Shown: piece after piece, positions 18,415 through 27,395 of the stretch
Layout of the letters: every line of letters begins with the position of its first letter
How positions within the stretch are numbered: position 1 is the stretch's first letter
DNA from: Candidatus Marithrix sp.
Lineage (GTDB): Bacteria; Pseudomonadota; Gammaproteobacteria; Beggiatoales; Beggiatoaceae
Assembly: GCA_016744775.1 (NCBI GenBank)
Contig: JADGDS010000002.1
Span: forward strand, 186,001-250,000
Reading direction: 5' to 3'
Length of the DNA: 64,000 nucleotides
Position numbers and translations under genes: made by a program
Notes under the pieces: generated by a model
Told to the model about the DNA's origin: nothing
Databases searched by the model: none
Seen by the model: only the letters and a program-made list of their open reading frames with translations

Positions 18415-18957
18415 TTGCGTTTAGATCGTTATAATTATGAAGGTTTTGATAGGGGACGTTCTGTATGGATTGAAGCCTTATGGCTTTTCTTACAAGAATT
18501 TTTTATTAGTTCTTGGATTCCCGGTTCAGCATATCGCGTATTTTTATTGCGCTTGTTTGGAGCTAAAATTGGAAAAGGTGTTAATATAAAACCTCGCATT
18601 AGAGTGAAATTTCCTTGGCGTTTGGAAATTGGTGATTATAGTTGGATTGGTGAAGACGTTTGGATTGATAATCTTGCGAATGTGACAATTGGTCATCACT
18701 GTTGTTTGTCCCAAGGAACATATCTCTGTACTGGTAGCCATGACTGGAGCAGAGAATCTTTTAATTTAATTGTTAAACCTATTACCGTTGAGTCTCATAC
18801 TTGGCTAGCAGCACAATCAATTGTAGCCCCGGGAGTCATTGTAAGGGAAGGTGCAGTTCTGGGATTAGGTAGTGTTGCAACAACAGAGCTTAAAGCATGG
18901 TGGATTTATCAAGGTTCTCCTGCTTTAGCGGTCAAAAAACGCCACTCAAGATATTAG
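18415..18957 (+). CDS. WcaF-like surface-polysaccharide O-acetyltransferase
   Basis: A 180-residue left-handed beta-helix acyltransferase of the WcaF/colanic acid type. It has the N-terminal YNYEGFDRGRSVWIEALW block, FLLRLFGAKIGKGVNI, then hexapeptide repeats (GDYSWIGEDVWIDNL, VTIGHHCCLSQG), the LCTGSHDW motif holding the catalytic His, and APGVIVREGAVLGLGSV. It would transfer acetyl from acetyl-CoA to a glycan sugar. The start is TTG, placed 14 bases after the end of the carbamoyltransferase remnant. The gene is sandwiched between N- and C-terminal pieces of a broken carbamoyltransferase. It appears intact. Confidence 0.85.
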   Translation: MRLDRYNYEGFDRGRSVWIEALWLFLQEFFISSWIPGSAYRVFLLRLFGAKIGKGVNIKPRIRVKFPWRLEIGDYSWIGEDVWIDNLANVTIGHHCCLSQGTYLCTGSHDWSRESFNLIVKPITVESHTWLAAQSIVAPGVIVREGAVLGLGSVATTELKAWWIYQGSPALAVKKRHSRY

Positions 18958-18990
18958 TTAAGTTATTGGATGCAGGATATGAAATAAATT

Positions 18991-19368
18991 TTGAATCTTA
19001 AGATTAAGCGGCGATTTGAAGAAGATGAGGATGTGCCGTTTATGATGAAAGTATTTCAGATTAGAAAAGATAAACGCTCAAAAATTCCAGCTGTAACGCA
19101 TGTTGATGGTTCTGGGCGGTTGCAGACTGTATTTAAAACAACTAATCCTAGATACTATCATCTCATTGAAGCATTTCGTGAACTTAGCGGAGTGCCAATG
19201 GTATTGAATACTTCGTTTAATGAAAATGAGCCAGTGGTTTGTAAGCCAGAGGAGGCTTTGGATTGTTTTCTGCGAACTAAGATGGATGTGTTGGTTATGG
19301 GAAATTGGTTTATAAGGCGTTCTTTATTATTATGCAAGCATTACGTGAAATCCATGATGTTACCTTAA
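18991..19368 (+). pseudogene. Carbamoyltransferase C-terminal remnant
   Basis: The encoded residues match the C-terminal domain of NodU/CmcH-like carbamoyltransferases: NLKIKRR, PFMMKVFQIRKDKR, IPAVTHVDGSGRLQTV, TNPRYYHLIEAF, MVLNTSFNENEP, PEEALDCFLRTKMDVLVMG. Between NLKIKRR and FEEDEDVPF about 20 residues of the normal family sequence are absent, an in-frame deletion. The N-terminal three quarters are missing apart from a scrap at 18340. The last residues after FIRRS run into unrelated sequence. An open frame exists from a TTG, but a functional enzyme is not possible. Another scrap of the same end is at 3391-3498. Confidence 0.82.
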
Positions 19369-19502
19369 ATAAGGTAACAATCAACATTCCTCAAACATTT
19401 CCTTTTAAAAGAGTAGAAATTGTGGTGTTGCCAATGACATTAAGTTCAGCTCAGGAATTTTTTGTTACTGGACGCTGGAACGTCCATAGAAAAATTAGTT
19501 GA
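19332..19502 (+). CDS. Small antitoxin-like protein, possibly broken
   Basis: A 56-residue frame starting MQALREIHDVTLNKVTINIP and continuing FKRVEIVVLPM. This start pattern is familiar from short antitoxin-like proteins of cyanobacteria and sulfur bacteria, where it is usually followed by a longer tail. Here the tail is short and ends RWNVHRKIS, so the gene may be truncated by the repeat-rich sequence that follows. It overlaps the end of the carbamoyltransferase remnant by 37 bases in another frame. No toxin gene follows; the next 130 bases contain a long inverted repeat. Low confidence that it is expressed. Confidence 0.35.
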   Translation: MQALREIHDVTLNKVTINIPQTFPFKRVEIVVLPMTLSSAQEFFVTGRWNVHRKIS

Positions 19503-19543
19503 TTTACTTCGTTTCTTAATTCGTTATACTAAATCTATATTGT

Positions 19544-19618
19544 ATTTTGGAGTCCAAGATTTATCTTGGAAATACGCACTTTTAATACTCTTCCAAGATA
19601 AATCTTGGACTCCAAAAT
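19544..19618. repeat. 28-bp perfect inverted repeat (GGAGTCCAA family)
   Basis: The left arm 19544-19571 and the right arm 19591-19618 are exact reverse complements with a 19-base loop. Each arm contains ggagtccaagatttatcttgga. A shorter relative with the pattern ggagtccaa-8 bases-ttgga is at 20747-20768, upstream of fcl. Both lie directly before a sugar-nucleotide gene (gmd, fcl). It may be a dispersed repeat family of this genome; a transcriptional role is possible but unproved. Confidence 0.8.
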
Positions 19619-19633
19619 CTCTTAATAATAAAA

Positions 19634-20713
19634 ATGAAAAAAGCCCTAATTACCGGAATAACCGGACAAGACGGCGCATACCTTGCCGAATTTTTACTCA
19701 ACAAAGACTACGAAGTTCACGGCATAAAACGCCGTTCGTCTTTATTTAATACCGATAGAATTGATCATCTTTATCAGGATCCGCATGAAGATAATCAGCG
19801 ATTTTTTTTGCATTATGGTGATTTGACTGATTCTTCCAGTTTAATTAGAATTATTCAACAAATACAGCCAGATGAAATTTATAATTTAGCCGCGCAATCG
19901 CATGTCCAAGTTTCTTTTGAAGAGCCTGAATATACTGCTAATTCTGACGCGCTGGGTGCCTTGCGGATTTTAGAAGCTATTCGGATTTTAGGTTTAGAGA
20001 AAAAAACTCGCTTTTATCAGGCTTCTACTTCTGAACTTTATGGATTAGTTCAAGAAACGCCACAAACAGAAACAACGCCATTTTATCCCCGTTCTCCGTA
20101 TGCAGTAGCAAAATTATATGCCTATTGGATTACTGTAAATTATCGAGAAGCTTATGGTTTGTATGCTTGTAATGGCATACTTTTCAACCATGAATCTAAG
20201 CTAAGAGGAGAAACCTTTGTCACCCGAAAAATTACTCGTGCCTTGACACGAATCAGTTTAGGTTTGCAAAATTGTGTTTATTTGGGTAATCTGGAGGCGA
20301 AACGAGATTGGGGACATGCGAAAGATTATGTGAAAATGCAATGGCTGATGTTGCAGCAACAACAGGCTGAAGATTTTGTAATTGCAACTGGTGTACAATA
20401 TTCAGTACGGGATTTTGTAGAACAAGCGGCACAAGTTTTAGGTATGACCATAGAATGGCAAGGGGAAAATGAAGAAGAAATTGGCATCTGGAATGATAAA
20501 GTGATTGTAAGAATTAATCCGCGCTATTACCGCCCAACTGAAGTGGAAACTTTATTAGGTGATGCAAGTAAAGCCAAGGAAAAATTGGGCTGGACTCCAG
20601 AGATTTCCTTTAATCAATTAGTTAAAGAAATGGTGTTGAATGATTTAGAAGCGGCTAAGCGGGATAGTTTGGTTAAGGAACATGGGTTTGGAGTGTTTGA
20701 ATATAATGAATAG
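19634..20713 (+). CDS. gmd: GDP-mannose 4,6-dehydratase
   Basis: Converts GDP-D-mannose to GDP-4-keto-6-deoxy-D-mannose, the first step to GDP-L-fucose and GDP-rhamnose. At 359 residues it is normal length. The Rossmann start is [35 protein letters not shown] carries the cofactor-binding Arg pair. [11 protein letters not shown] has the catalytic Thr/Ser-Glu pair and [12 protein letters not shown] the YxxxK. One oddity is that the usual HESPRRGETF segment reads [10 protein letters not shown], replacing two residues of a normally conserved loop. The next gene is fcl, so the pair makes GDP-L-fucose. Confidence 0.93.
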   Translation: MKKALITGITGQDGAYLAEFLLNKDYEVHGIKRRSSLFNTDRIDHLYQDPHEDNQRFFLHYGDLTDSSSLIRIIQQIQPDEIYNLAAQSHVQVSFEEPEYTANSDALGALRILEAIRILGLEKKTRFYQASTSELYGLVQETPQTETTPFYPRSPYAVAKLYAYWITVNYREAYGLYACNGILFNHESKLRGETFVTRKITRALTRISLGLQNCVYLGNLEAKRDWGHAKDYVKMQWLMLQQQQAEDFVIATGVQYSVRDFVEQAAQVLGMTIEWQGENEEEIGIWNDKVIVRINPRYYRPTEVETLLGDASKAKEKLGWTPEISFNQLVKEMVLNDLEAAKRDSLVKEHGFGVFEYNE

Positions 20714-20735
20714 TGCCAATAGTACCAAAATAAAT

Positions 20736-20768
20736 TTTGGACTCCTGGAGTCCAAACTTTAGTTTGGA
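20736..20768. repeat. Short nested inverted repeat upstream of fcl
   Basis: tttggactcc at 20736-20745 pairs with ggagtccaaa at 20747-20756 across one base. ccaaac at 20752 then pairs with gtttgg at 20762. The stretch ggagtccaa-8 bases-ttgga is shared with the large inverted repeat at 19544-19618. A TTG-started reading frame runs through it into fcl, but that extension is not believable as protein. Confidence 0.6.
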
Positions 20769-20781
20769 AAAAATAACGAAA

Positions 20782-21729
20782 ATGATCTCAAAAAATTCAA
20801 CAATATACATAGCAGGACACAGGGGCATGGTCGGTTCAGCCTTATTAAGAAAACTCGACGCTGAAGATTATCGAAATATCATTACCCAAACTCATTCTCA
20901 ATTAGACTTAACTCGTCAAGCGGATGTGGATAATTTTTTTCAGTCAAACCAGATTGATTATATGGTCATTGCTGCGGCTAAAGTCGGCGGTATTTATGCA
21001 AATTCACATTATCCTGCCGATTTTATCTACCAAAACTTGATGATAGAGGCTAACTTAATCAATGCTGCTTATCAAAGCGGCATCAAAGGTTTGCTTTTTT
21101 TAGGTAGTTCTTGCATTTATCCCAAATTTGCTAGTCAACCAATGGCGGAATCTGAATTACTTACGGGCAGTTTGGAACCCACTAATGAACCATATGCTAT
21201 TGCCAAAATTGCCGGAATAAAACTGTGCGAATCCTATAACCGCCAATACGGTACTCACTATCGTAGCGTTATGCCCACCAATTTGTATGGTCCAAATGAT
21301 AATTTTAATTTGGAAAATAGCCATGTCATTCCTGCGTTAATTAGAAAATTTCACGAAGCCAAATTAAATAAGGCAAAATCAGTATCAATTTGGGGTTCTG
21401 GTAATGTGCGACGCGAATTTTTATATGTGGATGATATGGTTGAGGCTTGTTTTTATGTGATGCAATTAGATGATGCTATTTATGCTGATCTGATGCTATC
21501 ACACTTAAACATTGGTACTGGAGTTGACATTAGCATTCGTGAATTAGCAGAATTAATCAAAACTGTGGTAGAATTTGATGGCGAGATTGTCTTTGATGTC
21601 AGTAAACCCGAGGGTCCACCTAGAAAATTATTAGATACCAAACGTTTGACATCGCTTGGCTGGCAGCCTAAAGTTAGTTTTAAAAAGGGACTTGCTGCTA
21701 CTTATCAATGGTATTTAGAAAACTATTAA
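20782..21729 (+). CDS. fcl: GDP-L-fucose synthase
   Basis: Epimerises and reduces GDP-4-keto-6-deoxymannose to GDP-L-fucose with NADPH. The product has about 315 residues. [18 protein letters not shown] is the family's N-terminal signature. Further marks are [35 protein letters not shown] (active-site Ser and Cys), [15 protein letters not shown] (YxxxK) and [22 protein letters not shown] 20782 is chosen because the upstream in-frame TTG lies in a palindromic repeat and the family starts here. The stop codon overlaps the next ATG by one base (TAATG), so it is translationally coupled to the WcaI-like gene. Confidence 0.93.
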   Translation: MISKNSTIYIAGHRGMVGSALLRKLDAEDYRNIITQTHSQLDLTRQADVDNFFQSNQIDYMVIAAAKVGGIYANSHYPADFIYQNLMIEANLINAAYQSGIKGLLFLGSSCIYPKFASQPMAESELLTGSLEPTNEPYAIAKIAGIKLCESYNRQYGTHYRSVMPTNLYGPNDNFNLENSHVIPALIRKFHEAKLNKAKSVSIWGSGNVRREFLYVDDMVEACFYVMQLDDAIYADLMLSHLNIGTGVDISIRELAELIKTVVEFDGEIVFDVSKPEGPPRKLLDTKRLTSLGWQPKVSFKKGLAATYQWYLENY

Positions 21730-22940
21730 TGAAAAAAATAATATTTATAAACCGCTACTTTTATCCAGATCAATCAGCAACTAGCCAGTTATTAACTGAT
21801 CTCGCTTTTGATCTATCTGAAGATAAAAATATTCATATAATCACCAGTGCCCAACGCTATGATGATCCCAAGCAAAAACTCCCGCCTTTTGAAATTAAAA
21901 ATTCTATTAAAATTCATCGTCTTTGGACTACCCGTTTTGGTCGGCAACGTTTATTAGGACGCGCTGTTGATTATTTGAGTTTTTATTTTTCAGCGGCATG
22001 GCGGTTATGGCGTTTAACTTCAAAAGGTGATGTGGTCATCGCAAAAACGGATCCACCGTTAATTTCGGTAGTTGCAGCGGTGATAGTGAAATTGCGCGGT
22101 GCCACCTTAGTTAATTGGTTACAAGATGTCTATCCTGAAATAGCCACATCTTTAGGTGTTGTAGGTATGCGACGTGGTCCATTACTTAATATTCTACAAT
22201 GGTTACGAAATCGTTCTCTACGCAGCGCGTTGACAAATGTGGTATTAGGTGATTTGATGGCAAAACGGCTAGAGCAGCTTGGAATAGCATCACATAAAAT
22301 CAGGATAATACCGAATTGGGTAGATGGTGATCATATTCAAGCAATAGCAAAAGCTAATAATCCATTAGCTGTAAAATGGGGAGTATCAAAGCAATTTGTA
22401 GTGGGTTATTCAGGAAATATGGGACGTGCTCATGAATTTGCGACTATATTAGAAGCGGCTGAAAAACTTGTTAAAGATAAACAGATTATCTTTTTATTTA
22501 TCGGAGATGGACCCATGAGAACATGGATAAGGCATGAAGTTCAGAAACGTAGCTTAACCAATGTCATTTTCCGTCCCTATCAACCAAGGGAAGAATTAAG
22601 CCAAAGTTTAACAGTACCCGATATCCATCTAATTTCTTTACGTTCTGACTTAGAAGGTTTAATTGTACCCAGTAAATTTTATGGTATTGCAGCTGCTGGG
22701 CGACCAAGTCTGTATATTGGAAATAAGACTGGAGAAATTCCACGTATTTTGCAGAACTATGATTGTGGTCTAACAATATCTGAACAAGATAGTGATGAGC
22801 TTGCCAATCATATAAAACTATTAGCAAGCAATTCACAATTTTGTCAAAAAATGGGAAACAATGCTCGTAATACTTTTGAGAAGTTATATGATAAAACTAT
22901 TGCTTTGAGCTTATGGCGACAAGTTTTAGATAAAATATAA
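21729..22940 (+). CDS. WcaI-like family 4 glycosyltransferase
   Basis: A GT-B fold enzyme of about 403 residues. It starts KKIIFINRYFYPDQSATSQL, the standard N-terminus of WcaI-like (colanic acid) glycosyltransferases. NWLQDVYPEIATSLG is the well-known conserved segment of that group. The donor domain has VVGYSGNMGRAHEF, FLFIGDGPMR, and LISLRSDLEGLIVPSKFYGIAAAGRP. It likely transfers fucose or another sugar, as it is coupled to fcl. ATG 21729 overlaps the fcl stop, preferred over an upstream ATG inside fcl. Its last 44 bases overlap tail to tail with the WecA-like gene on the other strand. Confidence 0.88.
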   Translation: MKKIIFINRYFYPDQSATSQLLTDLAFDLSEDKNIHIITSAQRYDDPKQKLPPFEIKNSIKIHRLWTTRFGRQRLLGRAVDYLSFYFSAAWRLWRLTSKGDVVIAKTDPPLISVVAAVIVKLRGATLVNWLQDVYPEIATSLGVVGMRRGPLLNILQWLRNRSLRSALTNVVLGDLMAKRLEQLGIASHKIRIIPNWVDGDHIQAIAKANNPLAVKWGVSKQFVVGYSGNMGRAHEFATILEAAEKLVKDKQIIFLFIGDGPMRTWIRHEVQKRSLTNVIFRPYQPREELSQSLTVPDIHLISLRSDLEGLIVPSKFYGIAAAGRPSLYIGNKTGEIPRILQNYDCGLTISEQDSDELANHIKLLASNSQFCQKMGNNARNTFEKLYDKTIALSLWRQVLDKI

Positions 22941-23928
22941 AATATAATCCAAATAAACTCATAAATGTCCAAAACATAATAGTTTCAGAAACACCTAAAT
23001 AAAACCCGACAAGCCCAAAACCAGCTAAGACAATAGCTGAACCTAGGAGAACTAAAAGTGTCTGATTAACTGTCAAACCAAGATCTAAGAGAATATAGTG
23101 AATATGTTTCCTATCTCCAACAAAGGGAGAACACTTTTTTACAAAACGATATATTATCATGGTAGCTATATCAAATAAAGGTATGGCAAAAATCCACAAT
23201 GTTGTTACAGGAGACATAGAACGTTGCTCACCTTGAGATAGATCAATTAAAAACCATACCACTATAAATCCTAAAAACATGCTGCCAGCATCTCCCATAA
23301 AGATTTGTGCTCCTGATTTATTTAGACAGGGTAGATTGAATATTAAAAACGCCAGCAGAATGGGGATTAATAATAATAAAATATTAAATGATTGGTCTAA
23401 ACCTGCTTGCCAAGAGATAAAAGCTAAGGCTGAAACAGTAATAAGTATTAATCCACCTGCTAAACCATCTATACCATCAATCATATTAACACTATTAAAT
23501 GCAGCAATAATTGCTAAAATGGTTACAGATTCTGCAAACAACCCTAATTGAACATTGTTCAAACTAAAACCAATAGATCCAAAATCGTTAATTACAATAT
23601 CACCACCTATAATCATCAAAACTGCTACTAGAATTTGAGTCAGAAACCGTATAGATATTGATAACTTATGGAAATCATCCAGAACTCCTACAATGATCAG
23701 AATGGTCGCTCCACTAATAAATATTAGTAATTCTGAGATTGGTTGAATGAAACTCAATAGTACTAACATAAAACTACAATACATAACTATACCACCAATC
23801 ATAGGCGTTGGTTTTTTATGAAGCTTGTAGTCATAAGGATAATCTACAAGCTTTATAGACAGTGCCAAGGGTATTGATTGATGTAAAATAATTAGTGTAA
23901 TAATAAAAACAATAATAAAATTAATCAT
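22897..23928 (-). CDS. WecA/MraY-type undecaprenyl-phosphate sugar-1-phosphate transferase
   Basis: A 343-residue polytopic enzyme that starts glycan synthesis by putting a HexNAc-1-phosphate on undecaprenyl phosphate at the inner membrane. Family motifs are LHKKPTPMIGGIVMY (cytoplasmic loop 1), LDDFHKLS (the DDxxD-type motif), NMIDGIDGLAGG, FMGDAGSMFLGF and DRKHIHYILL (the HIHH-type motif, here with one His replaced by Tyr). The protein has about 11 helices. It overlaps the upstream O-antigen ligase gene by four bases (ATGA), so both form one minus-strand unit. Its end overlaps the convergent WcaI-like gene. Confidence 0.88.
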   Translation of the reverse strand: MINFIIVFIITLIILHQSIPLALSIKLVDYPYDYKLHKKPTPMIGGIVMYCSFMLVLLSFIQPISELLIFISGATILIIVGVLDDFHKLSISIRFLTQILVAVLMIIGGDIVINDFGSIGFSLNNVQLGLFAESVTILAIIAAFNSVNMIDGIDGLAGGLILITVSALAFISWQAGLDQSFNILLLLIPILLAFLIFNLPCLNKSGAQIFMGDAGSMFLGFIVVWFLIDLSQGEQRSMSPVTTLWIFAIPLFDIATMIIYRFVKKCSPFVGDRKHIHYILLDLGLTVNQTLLVLLGSAIVLAGFGLVGFYLGVSETIMFWTFMSLFGLYFIFYLKLVAISSKQ

Positions 23929-25346
23929 GTACTATAATGAGAAGGTAAAAAATACGCTATCCATGCCATTGCGAGAATTAGCATAAAAGTCGCTGCATTG
24001 GCAGGAATTTGTAGATTAAAATCTACGGTACTATGAATAAGTATAGCCGTTATAGCCATAACTACACTAAAGGCAATGCCCCTGCATAAGGGATCACGCC
24101 GTCGATATAGTGCTAATAGGGCAATAATTAAAGATAAAATAACACTACTCCCTATTAATAATACACCTATTATACCAGTTTCTGCGCCAAATTCCAAATA
24201 ATCATTATGAGCATGGTCAAAAAAACCAGTTACATCATGTTGTTGATAACGGGGAAAAGTCTGAGCAAAAGTACCTAAACCAGAGCCTGTCCATAAGTAA
24301 TCTTGCCAGTAAGGAATAGTATATATATCAACTTCATCACGCTGTTCACTGGCAAAACTGGTTTGTTCTAAGCGATCTGCTACTTTATCTATACCAAACC
24401 AAGCTCCAACAATTAACATATCAATCACAATCAAACTGACTAATAGTATGATGGTTGCTCGGGTAGCATGTCGGGATAGCACTAAACCGATAACACCGGC
24501 AATTAGCAGACTCGCAAAAAAAGCGGTATTACCCATACGAGAACGTGTCAACACTAAAGCGATGACCATCATGGCAAGGTATAATCTCAAGCGCATTTTG
24601 TCACTCAACAACCAACTCAGTAAAGATCGCAGACGTTGCCGCCAAGTGGTGCTAGTAGAATCGTTCAGTTGAGCAATCAACAAACCAATTCCTACCGCCA
24701 AACACATTTCTAAGTAGCCTGCAAGATGATTACGGTTAATGAAAGTACCGGTTGTTAGCCCTAAATTATGGATCTTTTGAATAAAAAAACCGTATTCAAG
24801 ACCAGATAATGTCATTAAGCTGCCGTAAACTGCTTGAAATAGACCACTCAAGACTAAGGTGTAGGCTAACCAACGTAGTCGTTTGCGTCGGTTGACAACT
24901 AATAGAATTAATACAAATAGCAATACATAAGTAATACTTTTGAGTAGAGCAACAGTTGTTATATGAGGGATTACGGAGATAGTCGCGGTGGCAGGAGGGA
25001 ATCCAGTTACCAAAGTATGTATTTCAGCAGCTTTTGGAGATAGCGATTCAATAATTGAGAAAGGTAAGGCTATGCACTGAAAGCTAATGTATATGAGCCA
25101 TATAATAAATATTGCTATTATAGGTTTAGCTTTATGAAAAACCTGCGTAGGGCTAACCAAACCTCGCCGAAACTTCCATAACCAAGCTATGAACAAGCTC
25201 AATATCCATACTTCCATGATAGCCCATGCCCAAGGGCGATTGCTGCCCAAAGGTAAAGGTAACCAGAATATTAAAATTAGCAAACTGATAAAAATACCAT
25301 TATCAGCGGCATTAGATTTTGAATAAAAATTAGGGTTTATAGTCAT
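23925..25346 (-). CDS. O-antigen ligase family membrane protein
   Basis: A 473-residue protein with about 10-12 helices and a large periplasmic loop, of the Wzy_C/WaaL family. It joins undecaprenyl-linked polysaccharide to its acceptor or polymerises it. Marks are GTFINRNHLAGYLEM, RSRMGNTAFFASLL (arginine-rich motif near a helix end), GSGLGTFAQTFPRYQ and DHAHNDYLEFGAETGIIG. The HAHNDYLE motif is diagnostic for ligases of the WaaL type. It is the first gene of a two-gene unit with the WecA-like gene. A second polymerase-like protein is coded at 623. An 86-base gap separates it from the FGE-like gene. Confidence 0.88.
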   Translation of the reverse strand: MTINPNFYSKSNAADNGIFISLLILIFWLPLPLGSNRPWAWAIMEVWILSLFIAWLWKFRRGLVSPTQVFHKAKPIIAIFIIWLIYISFQCIALPFSIIESLSPKAAEIHTLVTGFPPATATISVIPHITTVALLKSITYVLLFVLILLVVNRRKRLRWLAYTLVLSGLFQAVYGSLMTLSGLEYGFFIQKIHNLGLTTGTFINRNHLAGYLEMCLAVGIGLLIAQLNDSTSTTWRQRLRSLLSWLLSDKMRLRLYLAMMVIALVLTRSRMGNTAFFASLLIAGVIGLVLSRHATRATIILLVSLIVIDMLIVGAWFGIDKVADRLEQTSFASEQRDEVDIYTIPYWQDYLWTGSGLGTFAQTFPRYQQHDVTGFFDHAHNDYLEFGAETGIIGVLLIGSSVILSLIIALLALYRRRDPLCRGIAFSVVMAITAILIHSTVDFNLQIPANAATFMLILAMAWIAYFLPSHYST

Positions 25347-25432
25347 GAATTAACGTAATATTATCTACCAATATAACGTTAATTAATGCAATAATAATAC
25401 CGTATATTAAATAGTAAATTGGGAGTTCAAGT

Positions 25433-26683
25433 TTAATTTATCATCACCACTCTAAATCCCCCCATTCTTACCGGCACAAATGCTGTGCCTTTGTAACGAT
25501 AGGCTGAGCGTAAGCTGTGATGTTCTCCTCCCCATGATCCTCCACGTAATACTTTGTATTCATTAGATTCTTCATATCCTGAAGCTGTCCATTCCCAGAC
25601 GTTACCGTGCATGTCATGTAAACCAAAGGCATTTGGGTGGTAACTACCTACTGCAATAGTTCCTTCTGAGTGAGTTTCATAATTTGCTAATTGTGGTGTT
25701 ATGGTTTCACCATAATGAAATGGGCTTGTGGTGCCAGCGCGACAAGCGTATTCCCATTCTGCTTCTGTTGGTAATCTATAGGATTTTCCAGTTTTTTCAG
25801 ATAGGAGTTCGCAAAATTTTACTGCATCATACCAAGAAACTTTTTCTACTGGTAAATTTTTACCCCTAAAACAGGATGGATTATTACTCATAATAATTTG
25901 CCATTGTGCCTGTGTAATGGGATATTTGCTCATAAAAAAACTATTTAGTTGGACTTTATGTTGTATTTCGTCATGCTTTCTGCCAATTTCTATTTCTGGT
26001 GAACCCATGGTAAATAAGCCACCGGGAATATAAATCATTTCTAAATTAATGTCATCATCTAGGTTTTCTAATTTACGATAGCTTTGTTGACGCTGACGTT
26101 TAATAATATTGCCCGTTGCATTGACAGTTACAAAGTCAAAATCAAATAGTTCTCCATAATCTAAAAAGCTGTTAATTTCAATCGGATTAGTTTTTGATAA
26201 TAAATTATTATTTGGCTGCCATTGTGAATATGATTGGCATCCTAATTCAGATAAATTATCTGGTGATTGCCAGCCTATATAATTGATTCCATTATCATTA
26301 AATAAAATTGGAATCCAATCTTTTGTTATTGGAATTGTGATATGTTTTAAGGGTGAAATGTCTTTTAAAAAGTGATGTGCTTGTCTTGAGGTGATTTGCT
26401 GAGGTGCTGAAACGAATGCGGAAGATAATATTGGTTGATTTAGTTTAGTTTGAATAACTTCGAGCTGTTGTCGAATATCACGTAGATTATTAATATAATG
26501 TTTATATTTAGTATTTATTCCGTCTAAATTAACTGCATATAAAATTGTATCAGATAATTTTTCTAAATGAATATCATGATTTGGTTGTTTATTGGTAAAT
26601 TCCTGTAAATATTGTTTACGTTTATCTCCAAAAATTAAACTACTTATATGTTTATCATATATATTAAGAGCTATTTCAATCAT
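25433..26683 (-). CDS. Formylglycine-generating-enzyme-like (SUMF1) domain protein
   Basis: A 416-residue protein. Residues from about 210 to the end form a clear SUMF1/FGE-sulfatase domain: MIYIPGGLFTMGS, ITQAQWQIIM, PVEKVSWYDAVKFCELLS, YRLPTEAEWEYACRAG, NAFGLHDMHGNVWEWT and VLRGGSWGG. The first 200 residues have no family I recognise and contain no clear helix or signal peptide. Bacterial proteins with this domain include true formylglycine generators, iron-dependent oxidases and many of unknown role, so the activity cannot be named. It starts eight bases inside the end of mtnP, suggesting translational coupling to purine salvage genes, an odd partner. No sulfatase is in the window. Confidence 0.8.
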   Translation of the reverse strand: MIEIALNIYDKHISSLIFGDKRKQYLQEFTNKQPNHDIHLEKLSDTILYAVNLDGINTKYKHYINNLRDIRQQLEVIQTKLNQPILSSAFVSAPQQITSRQAHHFLKDISPLKHITIPITKDWIPILFNDNGINYIGWQSPDNLSELGCQSYSQWQPNNNLLSKTNPIEINSFLDYGELFDFDFVTVNATGNIIKRQRQQSYRKLENLDDDINLEMIYIPGGLFTMGSPEIEIGRKHDEIQHKVQLNSFFMSKYPITQAQWQIIMSNNPSCFRGKNLPVEKVSWYDAVKFCELLSEKTGKSYRLPTEAEWEYACRAGTTSPFHYGETITPQLANYETHSEGTIAVGSYHPNAFGLHDMHGNVWEWTASGYEESNEYKVLRGGSWGGEHHSLRSAYRYKGTAFVPVRMGGFRVVMIN

Positions 26684-27395
26684 TCATTTTAATAAAATTA
26701 CTCAATAAGGTTTGAAATTTAGCAATACCATTAATTAAATTAGTTTCAATTTCTGCCATAGTAATTTCTGCTTTACCACGTCCAGCGGCTTCATTTGCTA
26801 TCACTGCACAACAGGCATAACATAATTCTAATTCACGGGCTAAAGCTGCTTCTGGCATTCCTGTCATGCCAACAATATCAGCTCCATCTTTTTCCAGACG
26901 ATCAATTTCAGCGGCTGTTTCTAATCGAGGTCCTTGTGTTACCGCATATACAGCTTTTGCATGAGCTTCCGTTGCTACTAATAATTTCTGACGCAAATTT
27001 TCACAATATGGTTCTGTAAAGTCAATATGAGTTACAATTTCTTGATCGAAAAATGTATGTTCTCGTGAGTATGTGTAATCAATGATTTGATGAGGAATTA
27101 CTAAGTCACTGACTTGCAATGTTGGATTAATACTACCTACTGCTGCAACAGCAATAATGTTTTGTATTCCAATTTCTTTCAATCCCCAGATATTGGCGCG
27201 GTAATTTATTTTGTGCGGCGCAATGGTATGTTTAGCTCCATGACGGGCTAAAAATACTATTTCTTGATCATTATATATTCCATAAGTTATAGGGCAAGAA
27301 CCATAGGGGGTTTCTATAGTTTGCTGTTTAACAACTTCTAAGCCTTGTAATTCTGTTAAGCCAGAACCACCAATAATTGCTAATTTATTATTCAT
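26676..27395 (-). CDS. mtnP: S-methyl-5'-thioinosine / methylthioadenosine phosphorylase
   Basis: A 239-residue purine nucleoside phosphorylase of the MTAP/PNP family. It starts KLAIIGGSGLTEL (phosphate-binding GSG) and has FLARHGAKHTIAPHKINYRAN, VAAVGSINP, VTQGPRLETAAEIDRL and VGMTGMPEAALARE, all diagnostic. In gammaproteobacteria without MTA/SAH nucleosidase this subgroup often acts on methylthioinosine, releasing hypoxanthine. It overlaps the upstream hypoxanthine phosphoribosyltransferase gene by four bases, which fits that route: hypoxanthine made here would be turned to IMP by the neighbour. The inosine preference is inferred from context and should be read as likely. Confidence 0.9.
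   Translation of the reverse strand: MNNKLAIIGGSGLTELQGLEVVKQQTIETPYGSCPITYGIYNDQEIVFLARHGAKHTIAPHKINYRANIWGLKEIGIQNIIAVAAVGSINPTLQVSDLVIPHQIIDYTYSREHTFFDQEIVTHIDFTEPYCENLRQKLLVATEAHAKAVYAVTQGPRLETAAEIDRLEKDGADIVGMTGMPEAALARELELCYACCAVIANEAAGRGKAEITMAEIETNLINGIAKFQTLLSNFIKMND

Noticed and set aside
19462-19749. 95-residue frame covering the repeat and the start of gmd
   Set aside because: It reads through the 28-bp inverted repeat and into gmd in another frame.
20737-20781. Earlier TTG start for fcl
   Set aside because: The extension is encoded by a dispersed inverted repeat and does not match the family's beginning.
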